64,000 nucleotides of DNA, from positions 806,001-870,000 of the forward strand of contig NZ_CP050152.1 of assembly GCF_011617245.1 (NCBI RefSeq). The letters are read 5' to 3'. Origin of the DNA: Brevibacterium atlanticum (GTDB taxonomy: Bacteria; Actinomycetota; Actinomycetes; Actinomycetales; Brevibacteriaceae). Below, one piece after another: positions 8,329 to 16,760 of the stretch; the first letter of the stretch is position 1, and every line of letters starts with the position of its first letter. Below the pieces are notes generated by a model. That model was not told the DNA's origin. It searched no databases and saw only the letters and a list, made by a program, of their open reading frames with translations. Position numbers and translations under genes: made by a program.

Positions 8329-8787
8329 ATGACCACGAATGACAACGACGGATTCGATATCAATCGCAACGTCGATCTCTTCTCCGTGCAGAGGGCAGAC
8401 GACCTGCATGAGGCTCCGGGGCAGACGGCGAATGCCCGTCGCGTCTCCGGGGTCTCGCGTGAGAACTCGAAGGCATCGAACCTTTGGTTCGGCAAGGTCC
8501 ACACCGGCCCCGGTGAGATTTCGGCCGCGCATCATCATGGCGAGGCCGAGACCGGAGGCTACATCTTCAAGGGCCGCGGTTTCATCCGCTACGGTGAGCG
8601 CTACGAGCAGATCGTCTACATGGAGGAAGGGGACTTCGTCTTCGTGCCTCCGTACATGCCCCATATCGAGGGCAATGCGAGCAAGACCGAAGAGCTGATC
8701 TGGATGACCACGCGCACTCCAGACAACATCGTCGTCAACCTGGAAGACCAGGATATCGCTGACGTGGAGATCGACTATCGGTCGTAA
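8329..8787 (+). CDS. Single-domain cupin protein
   Basis: 152 residues from ATG 8329 (AAAGGAAG upstream). One cupin fold is evident: motif 1 AAHHHGEAETGGYIFKG supplies the His, His and Glu metal ligands and motif 2 is DFVFVPPYMPHIEGN. Such small cupins can be dioxygenases, isomerases or ligand sensors; the sequence does not say which. The 100-bp gap from the dehydrogenase gene has no obvious terminator, so it probably belongs to the same TetR-controlled transcript. Confidence 0.85.
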   Translation: MTTNDNDGFDINRNVDLFSVQRADDLHEAPGQTANARRVSGVSRENSKASNLWFGKVHTGPGEISAAHHHGEAETGGYIFKGRGFIRYGERYEQIVYMEEGDFVFVPPYMPHIEGNASKTEELIWMTTRTPDNIVVNLEDQDIADVEIDYRS

Positions 8788-9351
8788 GCTTCTCAATCGG
8801 CAAGCGGTATTCCCTGCTGAAGCGTTGCGCTTATGTTGGAGTTTTCTGCCGACTGTCGTCTGATCACTCTGGGGCTGTGGGCGTTGTCTCGCAGCCCCGG
8901 AGGTGCTTGAGCTGAAGTGCAATACACACCTTCCTCGGACAGGCTGTAAGCGAGAACAGCTCTCAAGGTTCTGTGGATACGAGGGCGTACAAGCGCTACA
9001 AGATTCCGATGCTGGCCCTGATGAGCATGCGGGACTCTTCGGCTTCTGTTGCAAGAGCCACGCGACATGTGCCGAGGCTGCGATCGGCGAAGGCGTAGGA
9101 GCCGCCCGTATCGGGGAGTGAGCAGTGACCGATCCTTGGTGGTCGACTCGCTTTCGGCCCAATCTGCGACAGATGGCACTGGTTGCGAACCGTGCTTTCT
9201 GTCGTAGGTTGGGCTGCTTTTCGTTGGGGGCAGATCTATTGAGGCGAATGTCCAAGGCGGGAGCTGGAGTCTCGGTGGAGCCGACGCGACGTTACCGTAA
9301 CGTTGGCGCTGAGGACACGTTGCCGCGGTGCCGGCGCTGCGGCGAGGGCGC
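8788..9351. other. 564-bp gap with no supportable gene
   Basis: This stretch between the cupin gene and the ArsR gene has a less GC-biased composition than its neighbours and only short overlapping frames on both strands with no family motifs. A weak 7-bp stem (GGGGCTG 8871-8877 / CAGCCCC 8892-8898) may be a terminator for the cupin operon. On the minus strand around 9030-9120 a frame of about 35 codons looks protein-like but runs into stops. It could be a decayed gene or an old insertion scar; I cannot identify the parent. Confidence 0.5.
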
Positions 9352-9675
9352 TCAGGACTCGGCGCGTTCGATGGCCTGCGCTGCGAAGACGGCGTCGAGG
9401 AGGCCGGGAAACCGAGCGTCGAGGTCGTCCTTGCGCAGGGAGTTCATGATCTTCGTGCCCTCGTACTCCTGCCGGATGACGCCGGCCTCGCGCAGGGTCC
9501 GGAAGTGATAGGTCGCCGTGGACTTCGACACCGGCAGCTCGAAGGTCGCGCACGCGTGATCACCGAAGACGTCGTTGAGCTTACAGGCGACAGTTCGGCG
9601 AACAGGATCGGCCAGGGCAGCGAGGACGGTGTCGAGCCGCATCTCCTCGCGAGTCGGATGGTCCAGTATGCGCAT
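9352..9675 (-). CDS. ArsR-type winged-helix regulator
   Basis: 107 residues from ATG 9675 (MRILDHPTREEMRLDTVLAA); the frame is open further upstream but that part reads as promoter DNA. The core ALADPVRRTVACKLND and recognition helix VSKSTATYHFRTLREAGVIR are typical of ArsR-family repressors of the metal-free, flavin-enzyme-associated kind. No CxC-type metal box is present, so the signal is unlikely to be a classical metal. It is divergent from the old-yellow-enzyme gene at 9908 and presumably represses it and itself through TACGA/TCGTA sites in the 232-bp gap. Confidence 0.85.
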   Translation of the reverse strand: MRILDHPTREEMRLDTVLAALADPVRRTVACKLNDVFGDHACATFELPVSKSTATYHFRTLREAGVIRQEYEGTKIMNSLRKDDLDARFPGLLDAVFAAQAIERAES

Positions 9676-9778
9676 TCGAGGGCATCCCTTCGCTCTCGTC
9701 GTGGCCGGCTGACTTCTGCCGGATGTCGCTGTCGCGATCGTGTCATCTTCCGTCTTCATTGTACGAGATATTTGGTAG

Positions 9779-9794
9779 TACGAATTCTCTCGTA
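9779..9794. promoter_or_regulatory. Candidate ArsR operator in divergent promoter
   Basis: TACGA-ATTCTC-TCGTA, perfect 5-bp arms. Two related GTACGA words lie nearby (about 9761 and 9813). The cluster of these words in the gap between the ArsR gene and the flavin oxidoreductase gene suggests a repressor target. Confidence 0.5.
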
Positions 9795-9907
9795 GTAATG
9801 TGTCAGTTCGAAGTACGAAGAATCTCATACTTCCAGCTGAATGCGTCCTCCTGAGCGCTTCCAGCCGAATGCTGCAACCGAAATTCTCGACACGATTCCG
9901 AGGTCTT

Positions 9908-10984
9908 ATGTCTCATCTGCTGTTCGAACCGCTCACCCTGCGTGGACTGACCTTCCGCAACCGGATCTGGGTCCCGCCGATGTGCCAGTACTCGGTGACC
10001 GGCGAAGACGGAGTCGCCGCCCCGTGGCACGCCGTCCACTACGGTTCGATGGCCCGCGGCGGAGCCGGCGCCATCATCGTCGAAGCCACCGGAGTCGTTC
10101 CCGAGGGCCGCATCTCCGCTCGCGACCTCGGCCTGTGGAACGATACGCAGCGCGATGCCCTGGCCCCCATCGTCGACTTCGTCCACTCGCAGGGAGCCGC
10201 CGCCGGAATCCAACTCGCCCACGCCGGCCGGAAGGCCTCCACCTTCCCGGAATGGGGCACCGACCGCTCGGGCAGCGTGCCTGTCAACGAGGGCGGATGG
10301 CAGACCGTTGCCCCGTCCGCACTGGCCTTCGACGGACTCGCCGAGCCCCGTGCGCTCACGGAATCGGAGATCGCCGAGGTGGTCGAGGCCTTCGCTGCGT
10401 CGGCTCGCCGGTCGATCGACGCCGGGTTCGACTTCGTCGAGCTCCATGCCGCCCACGGCTACCTGCTCCACCAGTTCCTGTCCCCGCTGAGCAACACCCG
10501 CACCGACTCCTACGGCGGCTCGCCGGAGAACCGTGCCCGACTCCTTCTCGAGATCGTCGATGCCACCCGCGGCGAGGTGGGCGACGAGGTGCCCGTGTTC
10601 GTGCGGCTGTCCGCCACGGACTGGACCGAGGGCGGGCTGAGTCTCGACGACACCGTGGAACTCGCCGGCTGGCTCAAGGGCCACGGCGTCGACCTCATCG
10701 ACGTCTCCTCCGGCGGCAACGTCGTGGCGCAGATCCCCGTCGGACCCGGCTACCAGACGACCCTTTCGGCCGGAGTGCGCGAACGCGCCGAGATCCCGAC
10801 CGCAGCGGTCGGACTCATCAGCGAGCCGTTCCAGGGTGAGCACATCCTGGCGACCGGGCAGGCCGATGCGATCCTCGTGGGGCGCGAGTACCTGCGCGAC
10901 CCGAACTTCGCGCTCCGGGCCGCCGATGCGCTGCGCTACGACATCGACTACCGTCCGGCGCAGTACCACCGCGCGTACAGCTGA
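9908..10984 (+). CDS. Old yellow enzyme family NADH:flavin oxidoreductase (YqjM-like)
   Basis: About 358 residues from ATG 9908 (MSHLLFEPLTLRGLTFRNR). FMN-dependent TIM barrel that reduces activated C=C bonds with NAD(P)H. The N-terminal MCQYS carries the Cys and Tyr typical of the YqjM class. HAGRKAS, ELHAAHGYLLHQFLSPLSN (the His pair that binds the substrate oxygen) and RTDSYGGSPENR follow, and GREYLRDPNFALRAA is near the C-terminus. Divergent from an ArsR-type repressor, an arrangement common for electrophile-responsive enoate reductases. A strong terminator follows at 10992. Confidence 0.93.
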   Translation: MSHLLFEPLTLRGLTFRNRIWVPPMCQYSVTGEDGVAAPWHAVHYGSMARGGAGAIIVEATGVVPEGRISARDLGLWNDTQRDALAPIVDFVHSQGAAAGIQLAHAGRKASTFPEWGTDRSGSVPVNEGGWQTVAPSALAFDGLAEPRALTESEIAEVVEAFAASARRSIDAGFDFVELHAAHGYLLHQFLSPLSNTRTDSYGGSPENRARLLLEIVDATRGEVGDEVPVFVRLSATDWTEGGLSLDDTVELAGWLKGHGVDLIDVSSGGNVVAQIPVGPGYQTTLSAGVRERAEIPTAAVGLISEPFQGEHILATGQADAILVGREYLRDPNFALRAADALRYDIDYRPAQYHRAYS

Positions 10985-10991
10985 GGTCGGT

Positions 10992-11032
10992 TCGGTCCCC
11001 GTGGTGGTGAGCAATCGCACCACGGGGACCGA
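10992..11032 (+). terminator. Terminator after old yellow enzyme gene
   Basis: Perfect 15-bp stem (TCGGTCCCCGTGGTG paired with CACCACGGGGACCGA) and 11-nt loop, starting 8 bp after the stop codon and followed by TTGTGCGT. Confidence 0.8.
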
Positions 11033-11068
11033 TTGTGCGTAGCATCGGGGCGGAGTAGAAATATATGA

Positions 11069-12598
11069 ATGAGTAATGTTTCTGAGTCCGTGATGTCGGC
11101 CGAACAGCGCAAGATCCTCGCGGTCATGCTCGTGCCGATGTTCATGTCGCTGCTGAGCGTGTCGATCGTCAACGTCATCCTCCCCGACATGCAGCGCTCG
11201 ATCGGCGCCTCGAACTCTGCGATCCAATGGGTGCTCTCGGGTTACACCCTGGCCTTCGGCGTCTTCCTCGTCGCCGCCGGTCGCGCCGGCGACCTCTTCG
11301 GCCGCGGGCGACTCTTCGTCATCGGCGTCGGCGTCTTCGCCGCAGGCTCCCTCATCGCCGGACTCGCCCCCGACCCGCTCATGCTCAACCTCGCCCGCAT
11401 CGTCATGGGCGTCGGCTCCGGCCTGCTCAGCCCGCAGGGCGTAGGTATGATCCAGCAGTACTTCCACGGCAAGCTCCGCGGACGCGCCTTCGGCATGTTC
11501 GGCACCATCGTCGGCGTCTCCGTCGGCATCGGCCCTGTGCTCGGCGGCGGTCTCATCGCGATCCTCGGCGACGAATGGGGCTGGCGTTCGGCCTTCCTCA
11601 TCAACGTCCCGATCGCGCTCATCGCGATCGTCCTCGGTCGCCTCTGGCTGCCGCGCAGCGCCTGGGTCGGCAGCGACAACGGTTCGCACGACACCGGCTC
11701 GAACGCCGCCAGCTCGAGCGACACCACAGGAGACGACACCGAAGCGGGCGGCAAGAGCCGGGCGCGCGCCGACTTCGACCCGATCGGCATCCTCCTCCTG
11801 GCCGTTGGAACCCTGCTGGTCATGCTCCCGTTCCTCGAGCGCAGCCTCGGTGCTTGGATCTACCTCCTCGTGCCCATCGGTGCCGTCGTCGTCATCGGCT
11901 GGGTCCGCTGGGAGAACCGCTACTCCCGCCAAGGCGGCTCACCGATGGTCGACATGCAGCTCTTCCGCACCCGCAGCTTCGCCTACGGCGCCTACCTGTC
12001 CTCGGTGTACTTCGTCGGCATGCCCGGCGTGTGGGTGATCGTCGCCCTCTACCTGCAGAACGGACTCGGCTTCCCCGCCCTCGAGGCCGGTCTCATCGGA
12101 CTGCCTTCGGCCCTGCTCTCGGCGGCGGGTGCGCAGGCGGCCGGTCGGGTCGTGCTCACCTTCGGACGTAAGATGGTCGTCCTCGGGGTGGGGATCGCCC
12201 TGACCGGAGTCGTCGCCTCGGCGCTCATAGTCCTCGCCCACGAAACCTGGGGGATCAGCATCTGGTGGATGCTCGCCTCCCTCGGCGTGCTCGGCATCGG
12301 ACAGGGCATGACGATCAGCCCCAACCAGACGCTCACCCTCGCCGAGGTGCCTGTCGAGTACGCGGGCACCTCGGGCGGGATCATGCAGACCGGGCAGCGC
12401 GTGGGCACGGCGATCGGCATCGCCGTCGTCACCGCCGTGTTCTTCGCCTTCCAGTCCCTGGCCGGCTACGCAGCGGCTATCATCGCCGGGTTCTCAGTCA
12501 TCGCGCTCATCATCATTGCGGCCGGGATCATCGGCACTATCGACCTGGGGCGCGGGCGGAAGAAGGCCAAGCGCGCCGAGGAGCTCGCGAAGAGCTGA
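11069..12598 (+). CDS. MFS multidrug exporter, DHA2 (14-TM) type
   Basis: 509 residues of mostly hydrophobic segments. N-terminal MFMSLLSVSIVNVILPDMQRSIG and WVLSGYTLAFGVFLVAAGRAGDLFGRGR match the DHA2/EmrB drug:H+ antiporters. A polar insertion around residues 190-235 (serine-, aspartate- and threonine-rich) lies in the central cytoplasmic loop. Start at ATG 11069; no strong ribosome site. It converges on the TetR gene at 12770, which may or may not control it, since no shared operator is seen. Substrate unknown. Confidence 0.9.
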   Translation: MSNVSESVMSAEQRKILAVMLVPMFMSLLSVSIVNVILPDMQRSIGASNSAIQWVLSGYTLAFGVFLVAAGRAGDLFGRGRLFVIGVGVFAAGSLIAGLAPDPLMLNLARIVMGVGSGLLSPQGVGMIQQYFHGKLRGRAFGMFGTIVGVSVGIGPVLGGGLIAILGDEWGWRSAFLINVPIALIAIVLGRLWLPRSAWVGSDNGSHDTGSNAASSSDTTGDDTEAGGKSRARADFDPIGILLLAVGTLLVMLPFLERSLGAWIYLLVPIGAVVVIGWVRWENRYSRQGGSPMVDMQLFRTRSFAYGAYLSSVYFVGMPGVWVIVALYLQNGLGFPALEAGLIGLPSALLSAAGAQAAGRVVLTFGRKMVVLGVGIALTGVVASALIVLAHETWGISIWWMLASLGVLGIGQGMTISPNQTLTLAEVPVEYAGTSGGIMQTGQRVGTAIGIAVVTAVFFAFQSLAGYAAAIIAGFSVIALIIIAAGIIGTIDLGRGRKKAKRAEELAKS

Positions 12599-12630
12599 CG
12601 AACCAGCCGTTTCGGCGGGACGCTCCACCG

Positions 12631-12668
12631 CGATTCAGATGGGACGGTGCGATTCAGGTGGGACGGTG
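12631..12668. repeat. 19-bp tandem duplication
   Basis: CGATTCAGATGGGACGGTG followed directly by CGATTCAGGTGGGACGGTG (18/19 identical), in the gap after the exporter gene. Confidence 0.85.
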
Positions 12669-12721
12669 CTGGGCGGGCTCAACAATCGCCGGAGAAGGCC
12701 CGGTGACCGAGTTGCGCGGGT

Positions 12722-12742
12722 GACCCCTGCCCGTCAGGGGTC
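12722..12742. terminator. Terminator between convergent exporter and TetR genes
   Basis: GACCCCTG-CCCGT-CAGGGGTC, perfect 8-bp stem with 5-nt loop. There is no clear T run on either side. Confidence 0.55.
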
Positions 12743-12776
12743 GAGCGTCTGTCGGAAGTCGGGCGTCTGTCAGGAG
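12741..12776. repeat. 18-bp tandem repeat covering the TetR stop codon
   Basis: Two near copies (TCGAGCGTCTGTCGGAAG and TCGGGCGTCTGTCAGGAG) then a third partial TCGAGCG. The second copy contains the stop codon of the TetR gene, so the gene's 3' end appears duplicated outward. Confidence 0.75.
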
Positions 12777-13426
12777 TCGAGCGAGGTGCGGATGCGTTCG
12801 ATGAGGTCGTCGAGGCCATCGTCGAATTCGCGGTCGGCGTGGTCCTCGGCGAGCAGATTCTGCAGGCGGCTGACGGTGGCGTAGTCCTCGAGGTTCTCCT
12901 CCTCGTCACCTGCCTCGGGGGCAGTCGGGGTGTCGATGCCCATTGCGGACACCTGTAGGAACAGGTCGCCGAGGAGGAAGCTCGTGAAGGCCTTGTAGGC
13001 ATCCACGGCCGCGGCATCGGAGAATCCGAAGCCCTTGAGCGATGAGAGGAAGTGCTCGACCCAGCGAATGCTCCGGAGCGGCGGACGCAGCCAGGGTGCT
13101 TCGGGCGGCTGCGTGATCATCAGCGGGAACATCCGCGGGTGGTTGAGCGCCATGCGGCGGGTGGCGTTGGCCACGCACTGCAGGTACTCCTCCCAGGAGC
13201 CGGGCGCGTTCTGCATGAGGTCGTCGTCGAAGAGGGCGTCGATGAGCTCGCTCACCGCGGCGGAGATGAGCTCGTCCCGTCCGGGAACGTGGCGGTACAG
13301 TGCCATGGCCTCCACATCCAGTGCTGCACCCAGACGGCGCATGGTCAGTGATCGGACCCCGTACTCGTCGATGTAGGCGACGGCGGCCTGAACGACATCG
13401 CTGCGGCTCAGGCGTCGGCGGGCCAT
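12770..13426 (-). CDS. TetR-family regulator (TetR_C-like)
   Basis: 218 residues. HTH at residues about 8-55: LSRSDVVQAAVAYIDEYGVRSLTMRRLGAALDVEAMALYRHVPGRDELI. The MRRLGAALDVEAMALYRH form resembles tetracycline-repressor-type TetR proteins. The C-terminal part (from about residue 85) is a helical ligand domain with an acidic stretch (EAGDEEENLEDY). GAGGAGA lies before ATG 13426. It is convergent with the DHA2 exporter, so control of that exporter is plausible but unproven. Confidence 0.88.
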   Translation of the reverse strand: MARRRLSRSDVVQAAVAYIDEYGVRSLTMRRLGAALDVEAMALYRHVPGRDELISAAVSELIDALFDDDLMQNAPGSWEEYLQCVANATRRMALNHPRMFPLMITQPPEAPWLRPPLRSIRWVEHFLSSLKGFGFSDAAAVDAYKAFTSFLLGDLFLQVSAMGIDTPTAPEAGDEEENLEDYATVSRLQNLLAEDHADREFDDGLDDLIERIRTSLDS

Positions 13427-13553
13427 GGTCTCTCCTCACTTCGCTGATCTGCGGAGGGCCGCGAGTCTCGTGCGCGGCCCGTCCCAGCGATCCTACACTC
13501 AGCCGGATCGTCGGCAGCCGTCCCGGGAAGGAGGCGACCGCTGCGTGGGGAGC

Positions 13554-13589
13554 ACTCCCGGTCGGTCGCCGAGGCGGCCGACCGGGAGT
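13554..13589 (-). terminator. Strong hairpin after the GlsB-like gene
   Basis: ACTCCCGGTCGG pairs perfectly with CCGACCGGGAGT; the 12-nt loop is TCGCCGAGGCGG, which contains the motif overrepresented across this window. It lies about 50 bp beyond the stop codon of the leftward gene at 13640. Confidence 0.65.
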
Positions 13590-13639
13590 CCGAGTCCGAG
13601 GGGATGGACTGTCGATGGGTCTGACTCAGTCGGATCCGC

Positions 13640-13912
13640 TCAGCGGGCTGCCCGACGCGAGCGACCGGTGATGAGTCCCCACACGATGAGGACGATGATC
13701 GAGCCGCCGATCGCGCACAGCCAGGTCGAGATGTCGAAGAACGAATCGACTCCGACGCCGAAGAGCGCGCTGCCGAGCCAGCCGCCGAGGAGGGCGCCGA
13801 TGACGCCGATGATGAGGGTGCCGATCAGCCCGCCGGCCTGCTTCCCCGGCAGGATGAGCTTGGCGATGGCCCCGGCGATGAGTCCGAGGATGAGATAGGC
13901 GAAGAAGCCCAT
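13640..13912 (-). CDS. GlsB/YeaQ/YmgE-family small membrane protein (transglycosylase-associated)
   Basis: 90 residues with three predicted membrane helices and the glycine-rich pattern of this stress-linked family: LIAGAIAKLILPGKQAGG, then IIGVIGALLGGWLGSALFG and a third helix from about residue 64. AAAGGACA precedes ATG 13912. The family is often induced by envelope or acid stress; molecular role is unknown. It stands alone between a TetR gene and the rightward OtsA-like gene. Confidence 0.9.
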   Translation of the reverse strand: MGFFAYLILGLIAGAIAKLILPGKQAGGLIGTLIIGVIGALLGGWLGSALFGVGVDSFFDISTWLCAIGGSIIVLIVWGLITGRSRRAAR

Positions 13913-14132
13913 GGGGGTGTCCTTTCGACGGTGATCCTCCGAGCGTCGGAGGAGTGTTTATGGTGTAATCGACACTAACAGCGATAATTCCGCGTGACAA
14001 TCTCGCAAATCTTCCATCGTGCTGATAGCGTCAATTCTGCTGACACATTGTACGATTACAACATAAACATAGGTCAGTAGGAGGAGCAGGGTCAGTGGTC
14101 GGGAGGAACGGCACCAACGATCGGAGAGGACG

Positions 14133-15572
14133 GTGACTGAGATGTCCGGACGGCATTCCCTTGTGATGGTCTCCCCGTGGCTTCCGGGCCGAAGTGAGTG
14201 CGAGGACTTGCCGACCGGCGCGGCGATCACCCCCGCGCTCGCGGCTCTGACCCGCGCCGAGGACGGCATCTGGGTCGGCGGGAGCACGCAGCCGTGCCCG
14301 GAGAACCCGGAGCACCAGGAGAACCCGGAGTGCCAGGAGAGCCCCGATCTGCCGGTGCGTCCGGTTCTCCTCGCCGAGTCGGCCGCATGCATCGAGCCCG
14401 ACGGTCTCGGCCTCACTCGCGGAACGCTCTGGCCGCTTTACCACGATGATCCTTCTTCGCTGAGCTTCTCCCAGCAGTGGTGGACCGCCTACCGTGAGGT
14501 CAACACCCGATTCGCCGAGGCGGCCGCCGCTGTCGCAGATACGCAGGCGACCGTATGGATCCACGGTCTCCAACTCCAGCTCGTACCGAAGCTGCTGAGA
14601 CAGCTGCTGCCCGATCTGACCATCGGCTTCTCGCTGCATGTGCCCTTTCCCGGCCTTCCGACCTTCTCCCAGCTCCCGTGGCGCGAGGAGATGCTCGGCG
14701 GGCTGTTGGCCGCCGATGTCCTCGGATTCCACCGTCAGAGCGATCGGATGAACTTCGCCGACGTCGCCGCAGCGCTCGCTCCTGTCGCGGATCTGCAGGC
14801 CTCCTCGCTGCCGTCGCTGAGATCGGCCCCGACGTCGATCGATGCGGCGACCACCGCTGCGGTCGCGGACGCCGTGGCCGACCGCGGTGACCATCTGCGT
14901 CTGCGCAGCCACCTCGGCGATCCCGGTGTTCTCCTGCTCTCCGTCGATCGGCTCGATCCCACCTGCGGCGTCATGCACCGTCTCCACGCGATCAGCTCTC
15001 TGTTCGAAGACGGCAGGCTCGACCCGGGGACGGTCGGCTTCCTCCAGGTCGTCATCCCGCCGCGGACCCCCGACGCGGTCGGGGAGCGGCTGCGTGAGGA
15101 CATCGAGCGGTACATCGGCCATATCAACGGGCGCTTCGCCGGACTGGGCCGACCGGTCGTGATGTACCAGCACCGCGACGTTCCTGATGAGAAGCTCATC
15201 GGGCTCTGCCTCGCCGCAGATGTCTACCTCTCCACGCCCCTGCGGGAGGGGATGGGGCTGGGCGCCGAGACGTACGTGACTGCGCGGCGCGGACGCGGGG
15301 GAGCGGTGGTGGTCTCGGAGTTCGATGGGGTCGCCGATGTGCTCGACGGCGCCGTCGTCGTCAACCCGCACGACACTCCCGGCCTGGCTGACGCGATCAT
15401 GACGGCGATGACGCTCGATCCTCACGACGCCGCACTCCGTATCGATGCCATGGCCGAAGCGGTAGCCTCGGATGAGAGTCAGAGATGGGCGGAGACGTTC
15501 CTTGAGACCCTGCGGGGAACAGTTCTGCGCGGAGCAGGCTCGTGTGGAGCAGACCTGCGAGGACGTTCGTGA
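14133..15572 (+). CDS. Divergent trehalose-6-phosphate synthase homologue (GT20), active site altered
   Basis: 479 residues from GTG 14133 (GGAG seven bases upstream); ATG 14142 is the alternative. GT20 landmarks are recognisable: WPLYHD, GFSLHVPFPGLPTF, ADVLGFHRQSDRMNF, SVDRLD and TPLREGMGLGAETYV...SEFDGVADVL...VNPHD. Several residues that hold UDP-glucose or glucose-6-phosphate in OtsA are changed: the N-terminal Ser-Asn-Arg is Ser-Pro-Trp, WIHDY is WIHGL (Gly145), DYTKG is DPTCG (Cys278 for Lys), and RDGMNLVAKEY is REGMGLGAETY. It may be inactive, regulatory or of new specificity. The stop overlaps the next start by one base (TGATG). No otsB phosphatase is nearby. Confidence 0.8.
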   Translation: MTEMSGRHSLVMVSPWLPGRSECEDLPTGAAITPALAALTRAEDGIWVGGSTQPCPENPEHQENPECQESPDLPVRPVLLAESAACIEPDGLGLTRGTLWPLYHDDPSSLSFSQQWWTAYREVNTRFAEAAAAVADTQATVWIHGLQLQLVPKLLRQLLPDLTIGFSLHVPFPGLPTFSQLPWREEMLGGLLAADVLGFHRQSDRMNFADVAAALAPVADLQASSLPSLRSAPTSIDAATTAAVADAVADRGDHLRLRSHLGDPGVLLLSVDRLDPTCGVMHRLHAISSLFEDGRLDPGTVGFLQVVIPPRTPDAVGERLREDIERYIGHINGRFAGLGRPVVMYQHRDVPDEKLIGLCLAADVYLSTPLREGMGLGAETYVTARRGRGGAVVVSEFDGVADVLDGAVVVNPHDTPGLADAIMTAMTLDPHDAALRIDAMAEAVASDESQRWAETFLETLRGTVLRGAGSCGADLRGRS

Positions 15573-16750
15573 TGCCCAGTCGCCGAGCAGAGGAGACCGT
15601 CGTGTCCACCGCGTCCGCTGGGTCCACCGGGTCCGCCGAGGAGCCCTCCGAAGGAATCGTGCACCGGGTGGCCGGCTACGTCCGCCGTCCCGAATCCATC
15701 ACCGACCTCTTCCAGATCCTCAAGACCGTCCTCGCGGCCACGCTGGCGTGGTGGCTCTCCGGCGCGGTGCTCGATTCGCAGATGCCGTTCCTCGCACCGT
15801 GGACGGCCCTGCTGACCGTGCATGCGACGGTCTACCGGTCGCTGTCGCGGGGCATCCAGTCGACGGTGGCATCGACGATCGGCGTCGGCGTCTCCTTCCT
15901 CATCGGGCACTTCCTCGGGGTGAGTCTGTGGACGTTCGCGCTCGCGCTCTTCGTCGGCATGGTCGGATCGCGGGTGGGTTGGCTGCGCGACGAGGGGGTG
16001 GCGATCGCGACGACGGCGATCTTCATCCTCGGCTCCGGGTTCGACTCGCAGCAGCCTCTGCTGCTCGACCGGATCCTCGAGATCGCCCTCGGCGTCGGCA
16101 TCGGTCTCGCCGTCAACCTCATCGTCATCCCGCCCGTGCGCGACCAGCAGGCGGCGCGGTACATCGACAGCATCAACGAGCAGATGGGCGAGGTGCTCAT
16201 CGACATGTCCAGGGAATTCAGCCGGTCGTGGGAGACCGACCAGGCCGAGGACTGGTTCGAACGCACCGAGGAGATGAGCCGGGAGATCGACTCCGCATGG
16301 GGTTCGGTCCGCTTCGCGCGGGAGAGCCGACGCGGCAACCCCCGCATCACCGTTCCCCGACCCACGAAGCGGCATCAGGTCGAGGCGGATCAGGCGTCGA
16401 GGGAGAGCTACGAGAACATTCTGCAGCGCGTCGACGAAGGCATCTCGCACCTGCGCAACCTCGCCCGCACGCTGCGTGAGGCCTCCTACGCCGAGGGTGC
16501 CTGGGACACCCGGTTCCGCGAAGAGTGGTCGGCGATCGTCGCCGACGCCGGTCGGTCGATCGCCGATCCCGACGCCGAGGTCGAACCTGTCTTCGACCGC
16601 CTCGAGTCGCTGGCGAGGGAGCTGTCATCCGATGGGAACCTGCCGGCCACCTCCTGGCCGCTCTACGGTTCGCTCATCACCAGCCTGCGCCATATCGTCA
16701 TCATCGTCGACGATGTCGCATCGGCACGGGAAGCCCGGGAAGAGAACTGA
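15572..16750 (+). CDS. FUSC/ArAE-like aromatic acid exporter family membrane protein
   Basis: About 392 residues from ATG 15572, which overlaps the preceding stop codon (TGATG) and has GAGGA eight bases upstream. Roughly residues 40-190 form several membrane helices (VLAATLAWWLSGAVL, MPFLAPWTALLTVHATVYRSLSRG, a core of the FUSC/ArAE family). The second half is a long soluble helical domain (SINEQMGEVLIDMSREFSR onward). Related proteins export aromatic acids or sit in envelope stress pathways. Translational coupling to the OtsA-like gene suggests a joint role, which is unknown. Confidence 0.8.
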   Translation: MPSRRAEETVVSTASAGSTGSAEEPSEGIVHRVAGYVRRPESITDLFQILKTVLAATLAWWLSGAVLDSQMPFLAPWTALLTVHATVYRSLSRGIQSTVASTIGVGVSFLIGHFLGVSLWTFALALFVGMVGSRVGWLRDEGVAIATTAIFILGSGFDSQQPLLLDRILEIALGVGIGLAVNLIVIPPVRDQQAARYIDSINEQMGEVLIDMSREFSRSWETDQAEDWFERTEEMSREIDSAWGSVRFARESRRGNPRITVPRPTKRHQVEADQASRESYENILQRVDEGISHLRNLARTLREASYAEGAWDTRFREEWSAIVADAGRSIADPDAEVEPVFDRLESLARELSSDGNLPATSWPLYGSLITSLRHIVIIVDDVASAREAREEN

Positions 16751-16760
16751 GGACCACACA

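Noticed and set aside
9803..11932. 709-codon leftward open frame across the old yellow enzyme and MFS genes
   Set aside because: It spans two well-supported rightward genes and an intervening terminator; the translation is low-complexity Asp/Glu/Arg/Gly.
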